Assembly: GCA_963692465.1 (NCBI GenBank)
Contig: OY829943.1
Coordinates: forward strand, 1,302,001-1,366,000
From: JAUZOB01 sp963692465
GTDB taxonomy: Bacteria; Bacteroidota; Bacteroidia; Bacteroidales; Prolixibacteraceae
Length of the DNA: 64,000 nucleotides
Direction of reading: 5' to 3'
The translations under genes and the position numbers were made by a program. This document shows, piece after piece, positions 43,641-52,597 of the stretch (within the stretch, counting starts at the first letter, position 1; every line of letters begins with the position of its first letter). The notes under the pieces are model-generated. The model searched no databases and was not told where the DNA came from. It saw only the letters and a program-made list of their open reading frames with translations.

Positions 43641-44454
43641 TCGCTGTAAGCCGATTTAGCTCCCGGTTAATATCCAGAATTCGCCGACAATAGTATCGGC
43701 GTTCATGAATTCCTTTGATCCACTGTATTCCCTGTGCCGCATTCGCAATAAACAACTCATCCGCGTTCTGTGCTTCTTCAAAAGTCAGTTCTTCCGACGA
43801 TTTTACTTTTAGTCCTGCATCTCTTGCTGCCTGCATGACTTTTTCCCGAATCACATCATGATAAGTCCCGCACTCAAGAGAAGGAGTCTCCAACCATTCT
43901 CCCTTCAATACAAAAAGATTTGAGCCAGCAGCTTCGCATAAAAATCCCCGGTCATTTTGCACAAGACAATTGGAGATTCCTTTTTTCCGGGCATAACGTG
44001 CGGCAATACTCCATAAGGCAGCCGTTCCCGAATGCACCGTCGATAACGGATGAACCGGCTTCGTCATACGGTCAAAAAGATCAACCGTTAATCCCTCTTC
44101 ATTGATGGTATATTCCCTGTTAGGCATAGGTTCGGGCAACACACACCAACCATCCTCAAAAAGATACAGCCGGATAGCCGCACCCAGGTAATATTTATTC
44201 TTATTCAAAAGACGTGATACCATCCGTTGGAAAGCTATTCCCTCTCCTTGAAATGGAATGGGAACCGGCATCTCGAATAAATCAAGATTAATCTGAATCT
44301 GTTGCAGATGTTCTTTCAGAAAAAAGATCCGATTCGCAGCCACATGCATTTCCTCCACAAAGAAATAACCCCAGTCCCGAAGGCCTTCGGGCACTTCCGG
44401 AAACCGATCTGCTGGTAAAACCTCTCCATTATATAGCCAAAATGCTGAATTCAT
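43633..44454 (-). CDS. Aminotransferase class IV-like protein
   Basis: A 273-residue protein with the fold of the PabC/branched-chain transaminase family: LRDWGYFFVEEMHV at the start, then LVQNDRGFLCEAAGSNLFVL and GTYHDVIREKVMQAARDAG near the C-terminus. It could be aminodeoxychorismate lyase, but I cannot place the PLP-binding lysine: where the family has K-x-x-N/R-L, this protein reads VHSGTAALWSIAARYAR. It lies after rhomboid, holA and amn on the same strand (48-bp gap to rhomboid). Activity is therefore uncertain. Confidence 0.75.
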   Translation of the reverse strand: MNSAFWLYNGEVLPADRFPEVPEGLRDWGYFFVEEMHVAANRIFFLKEHLQQIQINLDLFEMPVPIPFQGEGIAFQRMVSRLLNKNKYYLGAAIRLYLFEDGWCVLPEPMPNREYTINEEGLTVDLFDRMTKPVHPLSTVHSGTAALWSIAARYARKKGISNCLVQNDRGFLCEAAGSNLFVLKGEWLETPSLECGTYHDVIREKVMQAARDAGLKVKSSEELTFEEAQNADELFIANAAQGIQWIKGIHERRYYCRRILDINRELNRLTAIN

Positions 44455-44502
44455 ATTTTTTCTTTTCTCTCAAGGATTTTCAGGTTGCCCCCTTAAAATC
44501 CA

Positions 44503-45111
44503 TTACTTAAGTTTAAAAAGCATACTCAAAAAATCGAAGATAAGATTCGGTTGCACCATCAAAGGAAAGACAAAACCGAAAACTGCTCCGAGAAAATGAG
44601 CATCATGCCCAATATTATCACTCTCTTTGCGGGCCATGTAATAAGAATATCCCAGGAAAAGAACTCCGAAAAGGATTCCTGGTATCGGAAGAATGCCAAA
44701 GAAATAAACCGGTGTCCACGGGGCAAAAAACACATTACAGAACAAAACTGCCGACACAGCACCCGAAGCTCCGACTGCTGTATAATAGAAATCTTTTCGA
44801 TGTCGGAAAAGCGAATAACCATTCGAAATAACAGCACCTCCTACATACAAAAGAAGAAATAAAATTCCCTCCTTAGCTCCCCACAACTGTTCAAAACGCT
44901 GTTCCAAAACAACCCCGAAAGAATAAAACACCAGCATATTAATAATCAGATGCCCCCAATTAGCATGAACCAAAGCATACGACAGCAATCGATACCACTC
45001 ATGGCGTTCGTACACTTTCCCCGCATTAAACAGCAACCGATCCATTACGTTGTCTTGTTTAAAAGCCACATAAGAAACAAGAACCGTTATTCCGATAATC
45101 CAGATTGTCAT
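44503..45111 (-). CDS. Rhomboid-family intramembrane serine protease
   Basis: Six membrane helices in 202 residues. HANWGHLIINMLVFYSFG is the helix-2 motif with its conserved Asn, GASGAVSAVLF contains the catalytic Ser (GxSG), and HDAHFLGAVFGFVFP holds the catalytic His. The dyad is therefore intact. It cuts transmembrane substrates within the inner membrane; natural substrates are not known here. It follows holA by 16 bp and is probably co-transcribed with amn and holA. Confidence 0.92.
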   Translation of the reverse strand: MTIWIIGITVLVSYVAFKQDNVMDRLLFNAGKVYERHEWYRLLSYALVHANWGHLIINMLVFYSFGVVLEQRFEQLWGAKEGILFLLLYVGGAVISNGYSLFRHRKDFYYTAVGASGAVSAVLFCNVFFAPWTPVYFFGILPIPGILFGVLFLGYSYYMARKESDNIGHDAHFLGAVFGFVFPLMVQPNLIFDFLSMLFKLK

Positions 45112-45127
45112 CGCGTTATAATATCTA

Positions 45128-46126
45128 TCAGTGAAGTATTTTATAAATCATTTCACGCTGCAAATCCTCCGGAGCGGCATTACTTCCTATTCCTTTGGAT
45201 TTTACATCATATTCGCGCAAAATGCTGATAATCTTAACAACCTTTGCCAACGGATAATTCCGGGCGGCCCGGACATAATCATTCACGAAGAAAGGTTTTA
45301 TCTGAAGAGCCGAGGCAACTGAATTCTGACTTTTATCAGGAGTCACATGATAAATCAGCAGTCTCGAAAAATAATAATACAGTGAGCTAATCGTCTTAAC
45401 CATCGGATTATTATTCGTATTAGCCGCAAAGAAATTAATGATCCGGTTTGCTTTCAGAACATCCTTATTTCCCAGCGCATTCTGCAGTTCAAAAACGTTA
45501 TATTCTTTACTGATTCCGATATTCTTTTCAATGTGATCAGGAGTGATCTGCGTTTCCTTCGGCAAAACGATCGACAGTTTATCCAGTTCATTACAAATCC
45601 GTCCAAGGTCGTTTCCCAGATAATCAGCCAACATTTGTGATGCAGGCGGAGTAATCGTAAAATGACGTTTCTTGAGATAATGATCTATCCACGCCGGAAG
45701 CTTATTCTCATAGAGCTTTTTTGATTCAAACAGTCCCCCTTCCTTTTCAACAAGTTTGGCAAGTTTTTTCCTTTTATCAAGACTTGAATATTTATAGCAG
45801 ACCACTAACACGGTCGAGTTAAGCGGATGTTCACAATAGACGGCTAGCTTTTCAATATCTTTAATATTCTGAGCTTCACGCACCACAACAAGTTGATAGG
45901 GCGACATCATCGGAAATCTCCTCGAAGCCATAATAATACTGTTTACATCGGTATCTTTCCCGTATAAAGTCGTCATGTTAAATCCCTTCTGTTCCTCGGT
46001 GAGTACATGAGAAAGAATATAATCGGTTATTACATCAATAAAATAGGGTTCTTCACCCATTAAAAAATATACCGGAGCATAACTTTTCTTTCTGATTCCG
46101 TCAATTATCTGTTCTATGGTCATCAT
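45128..46126 (-). CDS. holA: DNA polymerase III delta subunit
   Basis: The delta subunit of the clamp loader, which opens the beta clamp on DNA. The start APVYFLMGEEPYFIDVITDY, then MSPYQLVVVREAQN, LNSTVLVVCYKYSSLDKRKK and LGNDLGRICNELDKLSIVLP match the family in order over 332 residues, ending in the helical collar domain (VASALQIKPFFVNDYVRAAR). It lies 12 bp after amn. Two adjacent ATGs (46126, 46123) make the first residue uncertain. Confidence 0.92.
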   Translation of the reverse strand: MMTIEQIIDGIRKKSYAPVYFLMGEEPYFIDVITDYILSHVLTEEQKGFNMTTLYGKDTDVNSIIMASRRFPMMSPYQLVVVREAQNIKDIEKLAVYCEHPLNSTVLVVCYKYSSLDKRKKLAKLVEKEGGLFESKKLYENKLPAWIDHYLKKRHFTITPPASQMLADYLGNDLGRICNELDKLSIVLPKETQITPDHIEKNIGISKEYNVFELQNALGNKDVLKANRIINFFAANTNNNPMVKTISSLYYYFSRLLIYHVTPDKSQNSVASALQIKPFFVNDYVRAARNYPLAKVVKIISILREYDVKSKGIGSNAAPEDLQREMIYKILH

Positions 46127-46138
46127 GCTGTCAGAATG

Positions 46139-46909
46139 TTAAAATCGAAGATGTCGAACCGATTCGCCCCGGTTGATTATTTCAAGAAGAGCATCTACTC
46201 CCAGTTCGAGGTGTTGTTTTACGTAGAGCGAAGTTACCATTTTATCGCTTCTCTCCGTTTTTATCCCTGAAGAAATCATTGGCTGATCCGAAACCAGTAA
46301 CAAAGCGCCTGAAGGAATCGAATTGGCGAAACCAACAGTAAAGATGGTCGATGTCTCCATGTCAACAGCCATCGCACGTGTTCTTGAAAGATACGCCTTA
46401 AACTGCTCATCATATTCCCAAACCCGCCGGTTCGTCGTGTAAACCGTTCCGGTCCAATAATCCCGTCCGACCTTCTTTATCGCCGAAGAGATCGCGCGTT
46501 GAAGACTAAATGCCGGCAAGGCAGGCACCTCCGGAGGCATATAATCGTTCGAAGTTCCATCGCCCCGTATTGCAGCAATAGGTAACAAGAAATCGCCCAA
46601 TTGGTTTTTCGATTTTATTCCACCGCACTTACCAAGAAACAATACAGCCTCCGGTTTAACAGCGCTCAACAGATCCATAATCGTCGCCGCATTCGGACTT
46701 CCCATCCCAAAGTCAATAATCGTCACTCCCAAAGCCGAAGCATTTGGCATCTGACGATCAGCACCAACAACCTCAACACCAAATTTCTCAGCAAACAGAT
46801 ACACATAATTCTGGAAATTAGTCAAAAGGATGTACTTCGTAAATTCGTCTAACGGCCTACCGGTATATCGGGGAAGCCAGTCTGCAACAATTTCTTCTTT
46901 AGTTTTCAT
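46139..46909 (-). CDS. amn: AMP nucleosidase, short Bacteroidetes type
   Basis: It hydrolyses AMP to adenine and ribose 5-phosphate. The phosphorylase-like fold shows in TIIDFGMGSPNAATIMDLLS, AVLFLGKCGGIKSKNQLGDF, and AVDMETSTIFTVGFANSIP with the active-site Met-Glu. The Asp near LLLVSDQPM is the expected catalytic acid. At 256 residues it lacks the N-terminal regulatory domain of the E. coli enzyme, as is usual in Bacteroidetes. It heads the amn-holA-rhomboid cluster and is divergent from the HSDR_N gene. Confidence 0.92.
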   Translation of the reverse strand: MKTKEEIVADWLPRYTGRPLDEFTKYILLTNFQNYVYLFAEKFGVEVVGADRQMPNASALGVTIIDFGMGSPNAATIMDLLSAVKPEAVLFLGKCGGIKSKNQLGDFLLPIAAIRGDGTSNDYMPPEVPALPAFSLQRAISSAIKKVGRDYWTGTVYTTNRRVWEYDEQFKAYLSRTRAMAVDMETSTIFTVGFANSIPSGALLLVSDQPMISSGIKTERSDKMVTSLYVKQHLELGVDALLEIINRGESVRHLRF

Positions 46910-47019
46910 TGATCAGTCATTATCAGATAAAAAACAAGCGTAACTTCTTTTATGCAGGTTGCTTTTATAAAGTTATAAAATCTTACTTTCGCTTTAGCAA
47001 ATTCAAACAAGCTGCGATC

Positions 47020-47508
47020 ATGTTCACAAAATTAAATCTTCCTTTTTTCTCATTCCGAATAAAACAGGTAGATCAGAAAAACTACATCTTCGATGCGATA
47101 AGAAAAAAATTTGTTAAGCTAACCCCTGAAGAATGGGTTCGCCAAAATCTTGTTCGTTACCTCATTGAAGGGCTCAACTACCCCGCCTCTCTAATCGCCA
47201 TTGAGGCTCCGCTTTCGGTCAACACCATAAAACTGAGAAGCGATATTGTCATCTACCAAAAAGATGGTCACCCCCTTCTCGTCATTGAATGTAAAGCACC
47301 GGAAGTGAAAATTACCCAGAAGGTCTTCGATCAGATCGCACGCTATAATATGCAACTGAAAGTTCAATATCTCCTGGTCAGCAACGGACTGACCCATTTT
47401 TGTTGTCTGATTAATCCGGAAGATCATACCTACCGGTTTCTTCCCGAAATTCCGGCTTACGATACGCTATCTCATTTCCCGTCATCCGACATAATATCCT
47501 CCGGATGA
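47020..47508 (+). CDS. HSDR_N-domain nuclease-like protein
   Basis: A 162-residue protein equal to the N-terminal nuclease domain of type I restriction R subunits, without the helicase motor. LTPEEWVRQNLVRYLI opens it; LRSDIVIYQKDGHPLLVIECKAP carries the PD-(D/E)xK core with the Asp and the Glu-x-Lys; FDQIARYNMQLKVQYLLVSNG closes it. This short gene next to holA and amn is a standard Bacteroidetes arrangement and no hsdM/hsdS is nearby, so it is not a restriction system. Its stop lies inside the 3-prime end of the convergent gene at 47472. Confidence 0.85.
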   Translation: MFTKLNLPFFSFRIKQVDQKNYIFDAIRKKFVKLTPEEWVRQNLVRYLIEGLNYPASLIAIEAPLSVNTIKLRSDIVIYQKDGHPLLVIECKAPEVKITQKVFDQIARYNMQLKVQYLLVSNGLTHFCCLINPEDHTYRFLPEIPAYDTLSHFPSSDIISSG

Positions 47509-48284
47509 TTCCGATACAATTCCGGATCTTTCAATTTTAGTTTATTTTTTTCAAGTGTATCAAAAAGTTTTTTGTTTTCTCCTTCCAGAACCTGCGGATT
47601 TTGGATTTCTCCGTTTTTATAATTCAGCACATAACGCACTTTGCCTGTAGGAGTATAATAAGTCCATGCCCCATTGCGCGCATTTGCCTTATAATTTCCC
47701 TCGACTTCTTCCTGTCCCGATTCATTATACACCACACACAATCCTTCCGACTGGTTGTTCAAGTATCGGGTAGCCATTATCAGTTTACCGGTCGTCGAAT
47801 ATTTCTTGTATGAGCCATTCAGCTGTCCGTCTTTCCACTCCGATTCAATAAAGATCTTTCCATCGGGGTAAAAAAGTCGGCTTGATCCACATTTCTTCCC
47901 GTTCTGATACGAATCGGTAAAAAGGAGGGTCCCGTCTTTATAGTAATTCCAAACACTATCTTTGCGTGCTTCAACATAATTTCCTTTGGCAAACAGCTTC
48001 CCAGTTGTATCATAAAGGACAGCCCGAGAACGCGACCCCTGCATATAAAAAGACAATTCGGCCTTCAGTACCCCTCCCTGATAATAACGTTTCATTAGTC
48101 CGGCCGGCTTATTATCCTTAAAGAAACCCTCATAACGCACAGTTCCGTCCTGATAATACCCAATCCATTTGCCCTCTTTCATTCCGCGGGAATCAGTCTG
48201 ATCAACCTGAGCCTTTACTTCGAAAGCTCCTGTTACAAAAATAAAAATCAACAACACGCTGAAAAGATTATACCGTCTACCCAT
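47472..48284 (-). CDS. MORN/YwqK-repeat exported protein
   Basis: A signal peptide (FSVLLIFIFVTGAFEVKAQ) precedes six or more tandem YwqK/MORN-like repeats, each about 22 residues: GKWIGYYQDGTVRYEGFFKD, GLMKRYYQGGVLKAELSFY, SVWNYYKDGTLLFTDSYQNG, GSYKKYSTTGKLIMATRYLN, GAWTYYTPTGKVRYVLNYKN. Annotations often call these antitoxins from the original YwqK link, but the exported Bacteroidetes versions probably act at the envelope. Its last 12 codons overlap the convergent HSDR_N gene by 37 bp. Confidence 0.85.
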   Translation of the reverse strand: MGRRYNLFSVLLIFIFVTGAFEVKAQVDQTDSRGMKEGKWIGYYQDGTVRYEGFFKDNKPAGLMKRYYQGGVLKAELSFYMQGSRSRAVLYDTTGKLFAKGNYVEARKDSVWNYYKDGTLLFTDSYQNGKKCGSSRLFYPDGKIFIESEWKDGQLNGSYKKYSTTGKLIMATRYLNNQSEGLCVVYNESGQEEVEGNYKANARNGAWTYYTPTGKVRYVLNYKNGEIQNPQVLEGENKKLFDTLEKNKLKLKDPELYRNHPEDIMSDDGK

Positions 48285-48437
48285 GATCTTTTTAATTTAT
48301 CAAATACAAAGATACCGACAAATCTCCCATAAAAAATAATTATTCACAACGCAACCATTCTTCTATTTGACCGTCTATCTAATATGCATACCTAACCGAT
48401 GTATACACCACAAAACAACGACCCCTAAAAATGACTT

Positions 48438-48466
48438 CCCCGGATTTTTTCCGGGGTTTGTTTTTT
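48438..48466 (+). terminator. Plus-strand terminator without an upstream gene
   Basis: CCCCGG (48438-48443) pairs with CCGGGG (48451-48456), followed by TTTGTTTTTT. It has the form of an efficient intrinsic terminator on the plus strand, but both flanking genes run leftward. It may end a small RNA made from 48290-48440. Confidence 0.6.
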
Positions 48467-48481
48467 CACCCCTCTAAGTAC

Positions 48482-48529
48482 AAGATAAAAACAGTAAGGG
48501 CCAGTCAATTACATGGCCGGCCCTTACTG
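48482..48529 (-). terminator. Intrinsic terminator of pepC
   Basis: CAGTAAGGGCC (48492-48502) pairs perfectly with GGCCCTTACTG (48519-48529). On the minus strand the stem is followed by TTTTTATCTT. It lies 17 bp after the pepC stop. Confidence 0.88.
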
Positions 48530-48546
48530 AATAGTTACGTCTCCAT

Positions 48547-49929
48547 TTAAAACATCGGATCCCAGGGAGGCAGTAATACGGCCTTTTCCTTATAGGCATC
48601 CAGGACCTTTTGATTCAGGTACTTTTTATCAATCACAAAACGGAACATGTAATTATCAAACCAAGCATCCGTAAAGGTTAAATATCCTTCATGCCCGGCC
48701 TCTTTTCCCCAGCTATTCTCGAACTGCCACATCACCGGTTGTTCGTTTTGATCAACATCTACTGCAACCAGGGCCATTCCATGCGATGAGCTACTCTCTC
48801 CGGTCAGGATACGAGCTTTCTTATCCATTCCAAACCGTACGCCATAGACCGAATCGTAGTCATAGTTATTAACATCAAGGATTCCATCGGCTTTATCCAG
48901 CTGCTGCCCCACATCGCAGGAAGCATAAAGTGCCTCATTATTCTTTATCGATTCGATAGCCGCCTTCTTAATCACTTCGTTTGGAAGATTGACATAATGC
49001 CAGTTCTCTCCTTCCTGTATATTCCGATAATTATCAATCTCATAATGCTGATAATATGGTCGGGTCGGATCGTTCATAATCATGACATAATTCTCAGGAT
49101 GAAAGGCATCAAGAGCTTCATCGCGAAAAGAAATCGGCGTATACTTTTTGTATTCCGACAGTTTGCCGGTTTTATCCTTGTATCTCCATTCAAACGTTTT
49201 GGGCGGTTGACCAAGATTCAACACCAGCATTCGATAGACCTCTCCAAGCATCTGCATTTTACGGGACTGTAGCTCTTTCGGTTCAAGATGTCTGGCACTC
49301 ATTTCACGCAAAGCCAATCCATCTTCTCTTAATTTCCGAACAATCAGTCGAATCATCCAGCTCGTGCTTGAACTGGAATTCGTCTCGGGCATGATCGCCT
49401 TGGGCACAGCCCCATATTTTTTAACCAGATTGACAAACGAGTTCCACACGCCACCGTCATCAACCGGACTTTTAAAAAAGAGATTCACTCTCCGGTCGTC
49501 TATCGGCTTATTTGCCGTAGCAAGGACATTATTCAGAAACAGATTCGACTTTTCAAAAATATCCCAGAAATAAAGATAATTTTCAGAGAACTCGAATTCT
49601 CCCAAATTATACTTCTTCATCACGATCGGACGCAAAGTATTCAGGGAAGAAAACATCCAACACCGCCCCGAATTTTTCTGATCGGTAATTCCCGATACAT
49701 TAACCCGATATTTAAAAAGATGATCAACAACCCCGACACGCGAGTGGGTTAATGCTATTTTCTGGATATCATTCGTTGATAACGCATTTTGTACAACTTT
49801 CGTGTAAGAATCCTCCTTAAAAGAAGACTCAATCTTTTCAAGATCACCAGCCGTCACTACTCCGGACTGAGCTTCTACCCCTAAAGACAAAACACTGAAT
49901 CCGAATAAAAACAAGATTTTTCTGTTCAT
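48547..49929 (-). CDS. pepC: Bleomycin hydrolase-type C1 aminopeptidase
   Basis: A papain-fold peptidase of the C1B group. ITDQKNSGRCWMFSSLNTLR contains the catalytic Cys, GESSSSHGMALVAVDVDQN the His, and MWQFENSWGKEAG the Asn. The length and the C-terminal extension match PepC/bleomycin hydrolase, which forms hexamers and trims peptides from the N-terminus. I start it at MNRKILFLF (49929), which gives a signal peptide ending near VEAQSG; an ATG at 49971 is in frame but less likely. The signal peptide predicts export, a known Bacteroidetes variant. It follows lpdA by 64 bp. Confidence 0.9.
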   Translation of the reverse strand: MNRKILFLFGFSVLSLGVEAQSGVVTAGDLEKIESSFKEDSYTKVVQNALSTNDIQKIALTHSRVGVVDHLFKYRVNVSGITDQKNSGRCWMFSSLNTLRPIVMKKYNLGEFEFSENYLYFWDIFEKSNLFLNNVLATANKPIDDRRVNLFFKSPVDDGGVWNSFVNLVKKYGAVPKAIMPETNSSSSTSWMIRLIVRKLREDGLALREMSARHLEPKELQSRKMQMLGEVYRMLVLNLGQPPKTFEWRYKDKTGKLSEYKKYTPISFRDEALDAFHPENYVMIMNDPTRPYYQHYEIDNYRNIQEGENWHYVNLPNEVIKKAAIESIKNNEALYASCDVGQQLDKADGILDVNNYDYDSVYGVRFGMDKKARILTGESSSSHGMALVAVDVDQNEQPVMWQFENSWGKEAGHEGYLTFTDAWFDNYMFRFVIDKKYLNQKVLDAYKEKAVLLPPWDPMF

Positions 49930-49993
49930 TCTGACAATAATAATTTTACCCTTTGAAATTTGTCTTTTCAAAGTAAATAAAAGCCCCCGATTT

Positions 49994-51385
49994 CTACAAG
50001 TGAATCACCTCATCATAAGCAGCAGCTGCCGCTTCCATAATCGCTTCACTCATGGTGGGGTGCGGATGAATGGTTTTCATGAGTTCCCGTCCGGTAATCT
50101 CCAGTCTGCGGCCCACAACCAATTCGGCAATCATCTCCGTCACATTAGCTCCGATAAGATGAGCGCCCAGAAGTTCCCCGTATTTCGCATCGAAAATCAG
50201 TTTTACGAAACCATCTTTAGCTCCTGCAGCGGTCGCCTTACCCGAAGCGGAATAAGGGAACTTACCCACCTTTATTTCATAACCCGCCTCAACGGCCGCT
50301 TTCTCAGTCATTCCCACCGAAGCAATTTCAGGAGAGGTATAAGTACACCCCGGAATATTTTTATAATCAATTGGTTTTGGATCCAATCCGGCAATCTTTT
50401 CAACACACACAATACCTTCGGCCGAAGCCACATGAGCAAGAGCCGGTCCCCCGACGATATCCCCTATTGCATATACGCCAGCCACATTCGTCCGATAATA
50501 CTCATCGACCGCCACTTTCCCTTTTTCGAGGACAATTCCATTTTCTTCAATCCCGATATTTTCAAGGTTGGGTGTCACCCCAACGGCAGAAAGGACAATC
50601 TCAGCCTCATAAACCTCTTCTCCCTTTTTAGTCGTTACATTTACCTTGCACAGAGATCCCGATGTATCAACCGACCGCACCGATGCTCCGGTTATCACCT
50701 TCAGCTTATTTTTCCGGAAAACCCGTTCCAGCTGTTTCGAGACTTCTTCATCCTCATTCGGCACAATATTCGGCATATACTCCAGAAGAGTAACAGAGGT
50801 TCCGATAGTATGGTAGAAATTAGCGAACTCGCTACCAATTGCGCCCGACCCGATAATAATCATACTATCAGGCTGTTTCGGAAGCGTCAGCGCTTCACGA
50901 TAACCAATAACCCGTTTCCCATCCTGAGTCACCCCGGGAAGGACTTTCGACCGGGCCCCGGTTGCCAAAATAATATGAGTGGCGGTATATTCTTTTTTAC
51001 TTCCTTCCGCATCGGTCACCTCAACAACCCCTGCTGATTTCAGAAAGCCGAAACCATCAATAACATCAATCTTATTCTTTTTAAACAGGAACTGAATTCC
51101 CTTACTCATATTGTCGGCTACCGTACGACTTCGGACAATCATTTTTTCAAAATCGGGTTTTACCGTTCCTTCTATGGTAACACCATAATCGTCCGCATGG
51201 CGGGCATATTCAAAGGCCTGTGCACTTTTCAGCAACGCCTTGGTCGGTATACAGCCCCAGTTCAGGCAGATTCCTCCGGCTTTCTCTCTTTCGACAACGG
51301 CTACTTTCAACCCTAATTGGGAAGCTCTGATTGCGGCAACATACCCACCGGGACCTGCCCCGACAACGATTATATCATAATTCAT
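49994..51385 (-). CDS. lpdA: Dihydrolipoyl dehydrogenase
   Basis: The E3 enzyme of 2-oxo-acid dehydrogenase and glycine cleavage complexes; it reoxidises dihydrolipoamide with NAD. DIIVVGAGPGGYVAAIRA binds FAD, GGICLNWGCIPTKALL carries the redox disulfide, SMIIIGSGAIGSEFANFY binds NAD, and the C-terminal HPHPTMSEAIMEA supplies the His-Glu pair. At 463 residues it is full length. No E1 or E2 gene is adjacent, so it may serve several complexes. Confidence 0.95.
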   Translation of the reverse strand: MNYDIIVVGAGPGGYVAAIRASQLGLKVAVVEREKAGGICLNWGCIPTKALLKSAQAFEYARHADDYGVTIEGTVKPDFEKMIVRSRTVADNMSKGIQFLFKKNKIDVIDGFGFLKSAGVVEVTDAEGSKKEYTATHIILATGARSKVLPGVTQDGKRVIGYREALTLPKQPDSMIIIGSGAIGSEFANFYHTIGTSVTLLEYMPNIVPNEDEEVSKQLERVFRKNKLKVITGASVRSVDTSGSLCKVNVTTKKGEEVYEAEIVLSAVGVTPNLENIGIEENGIVLEKGKVAVDEYYRTNVAGVYAIGDIVGGPALAHVASAEGIVCVEKIAGLDPKPIDYKNIPGCTYTSPEIASVGMTEKAAVEAGYEIKVGKFPYSASGKATAAGAKDGFVKLIFDAKYGELLGAHLIGANVTEMIAELVVGRRLEITGRELMKTIHPHPTMSEAIMEAAAAAYDEVIHL

Positions 51386-51490
51386 AACCTTATTTTTTTT
51401 AGATCTTTAACCTACCTCAAAAACAAGTAACCAGCCCAAAAAGTTCTGTTCCTCAAACAGAAAAGAGCCGATCTTTTCAGAAGAATAACT

Positions 51491-52585
51491 TCAATAAGAA
51501 GAAAGAATCCGGGGTAACGTATTCAGATCAACATTCCTTTTTTCAATTTTACCATCCGGACCGATCAAATAATTACAGGGAAGATCTTTCACCTGGTAAA
51601 TTTTCGACACCGAACCGCCTTTTCCTTTCACGTCACAGACACTAACCCATGATTCGGAATTTTTAGACAGATAATGCATCCAATCCTCACGACTTCGATC
51701 CAAGGCAACCGTAATCACTTCAAATTTCCGGGAATGGTAATGGGGATACAACGAATGAAGTTGCGCAAGCAACGACTTTCCTGCCGAATCCCAGGAAGCC
51801 CAGAACAGGAGCAACACCTGATTTCCCCGATAATCACTTAATCGCCGTCTTTGGTTATTCTGATCTTTCAATACAAAATCGGGAGCTAACCTACCAATAT
51901 CGAGAATCTTCTGCTGACGAATAATTTGGTTAATCTGACTGACATAGCTTGATCCTTTGAGCGCTGGTGACAACTGTCGGGTTATCTGCTCCAGTTCCCG
52001 AACCTCAACCATCGGAAGTAGTTTCCATAGAACAACAAACGGAGCAACAGCCGATTCAGGATGACTCTGTACAAAATGAACGATATAATCTTTGAGATCT
52101 GTATTCGCTGTATTGAGCTCCTTCATCTCAGCATTAAGTTTATCTTGCTGTCCGGTCATGGATAAAATCGCAATGTCCTGTCCCAGCTTATCAATTTTAT
52201 TTTCATGCTCTTTTACTCCACCCTTAAAGGTTGAAAAGAGATTATTCGATTCCGAACCTTCCACTTCTTCCTGATCTATATTATCCGGATAAGATTTGAT
52301 CTTGATCTGCGAATTTTCAACAAAAAATTGAGCGACACACGATTTGCCATTCAGATTGAGGTAATAAACCTCCGGAAGTTTCTGTCTTCCGGTAAATACG
52401 AAGCGACCATTTTTTAATTCACAGGATTTTATACTTTGAAGAGATCCGTTTACTGCTTTCTGAAGATAAACCTTGCCGGACTGTACCCCGACAATTTCTC
52501 CTTCAATTTGGTATGAATCACCCGTCTGTCGGGCACAGCTCACTCCGGCCAACAGGACCAGAAGACAGTAAAGTAGTTTTTTCAT
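51491..52585 (-). CDS. DUF4369/thioredoxin-fold lipoprotein lacking the CxxC
   Basis: A lipobox (LLVLLAGVSC) predicts lipidation. Residues about 25-125 fit DUF4369 (YQIEGEIVGVQSGKVYLQKA, FVFTGRQKLPEVYYLNL). A helical linker follows, then a thioredoxin/TlpA-like domain from about 235 (GRLAPDFVLKDQNNQRRRLS). At the active site it reads LLFWASWDSAGKSLLAQL, where the family has WCxxC, so both redox Cys are absent. It cannot act as a disulfide reductase; it may have a structural or peptide-binding role. meaB lies 12 bp upstream, same strand. Confidence 0.85.
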   Translation of the reverse strand: MKKLLYCLLVLLAGVSCARQTGDSYQIEGEIVGVQSGKVYLQKAVNGSLQSIKSCELKNGRFVFTGRQKLPEVYYLNLNGKSCVAQFFVENSQIKIKSYPDNIDQEEVEGSESNNLFSTFKGGVKEHENKIDKLGQDIAILSMTGQQDKLNAEMKELNTANTDLKDYIVHFVQSHPESAVAPFVVLWKLLPMVEVRELEQITRQLSPALKGSSYVSQINQIIRQQKILDIGRLAPDFVLKDQNNQRRRLSDYRGNQVLLLFWASWDSAGKSLLAQLHSLYPHYHSRKFEVITVALDRSREDWMHYLSKNSESWVSVCDVKGKGGSVSKIYQVKDLPCNYLIGPDGKIEKRNVDLNTLPRILSSY

Positions 52586-52597
52586 AAAAATAAGTTA

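Noticed and set aside
47020..47508. Type I restriction system
   Set aside because: Only the R-subunit N-terminal domain is encoded, with no motor, M or S gene; the rhuM remnant is far away.
50000..51037. A 345-codon frame antisense to lpdA
   Set aside because: It lies wholly within the conserved lpdA gene and its composition (many His, Asn, Ser, Arg) is that of a reverse-frame shadow.
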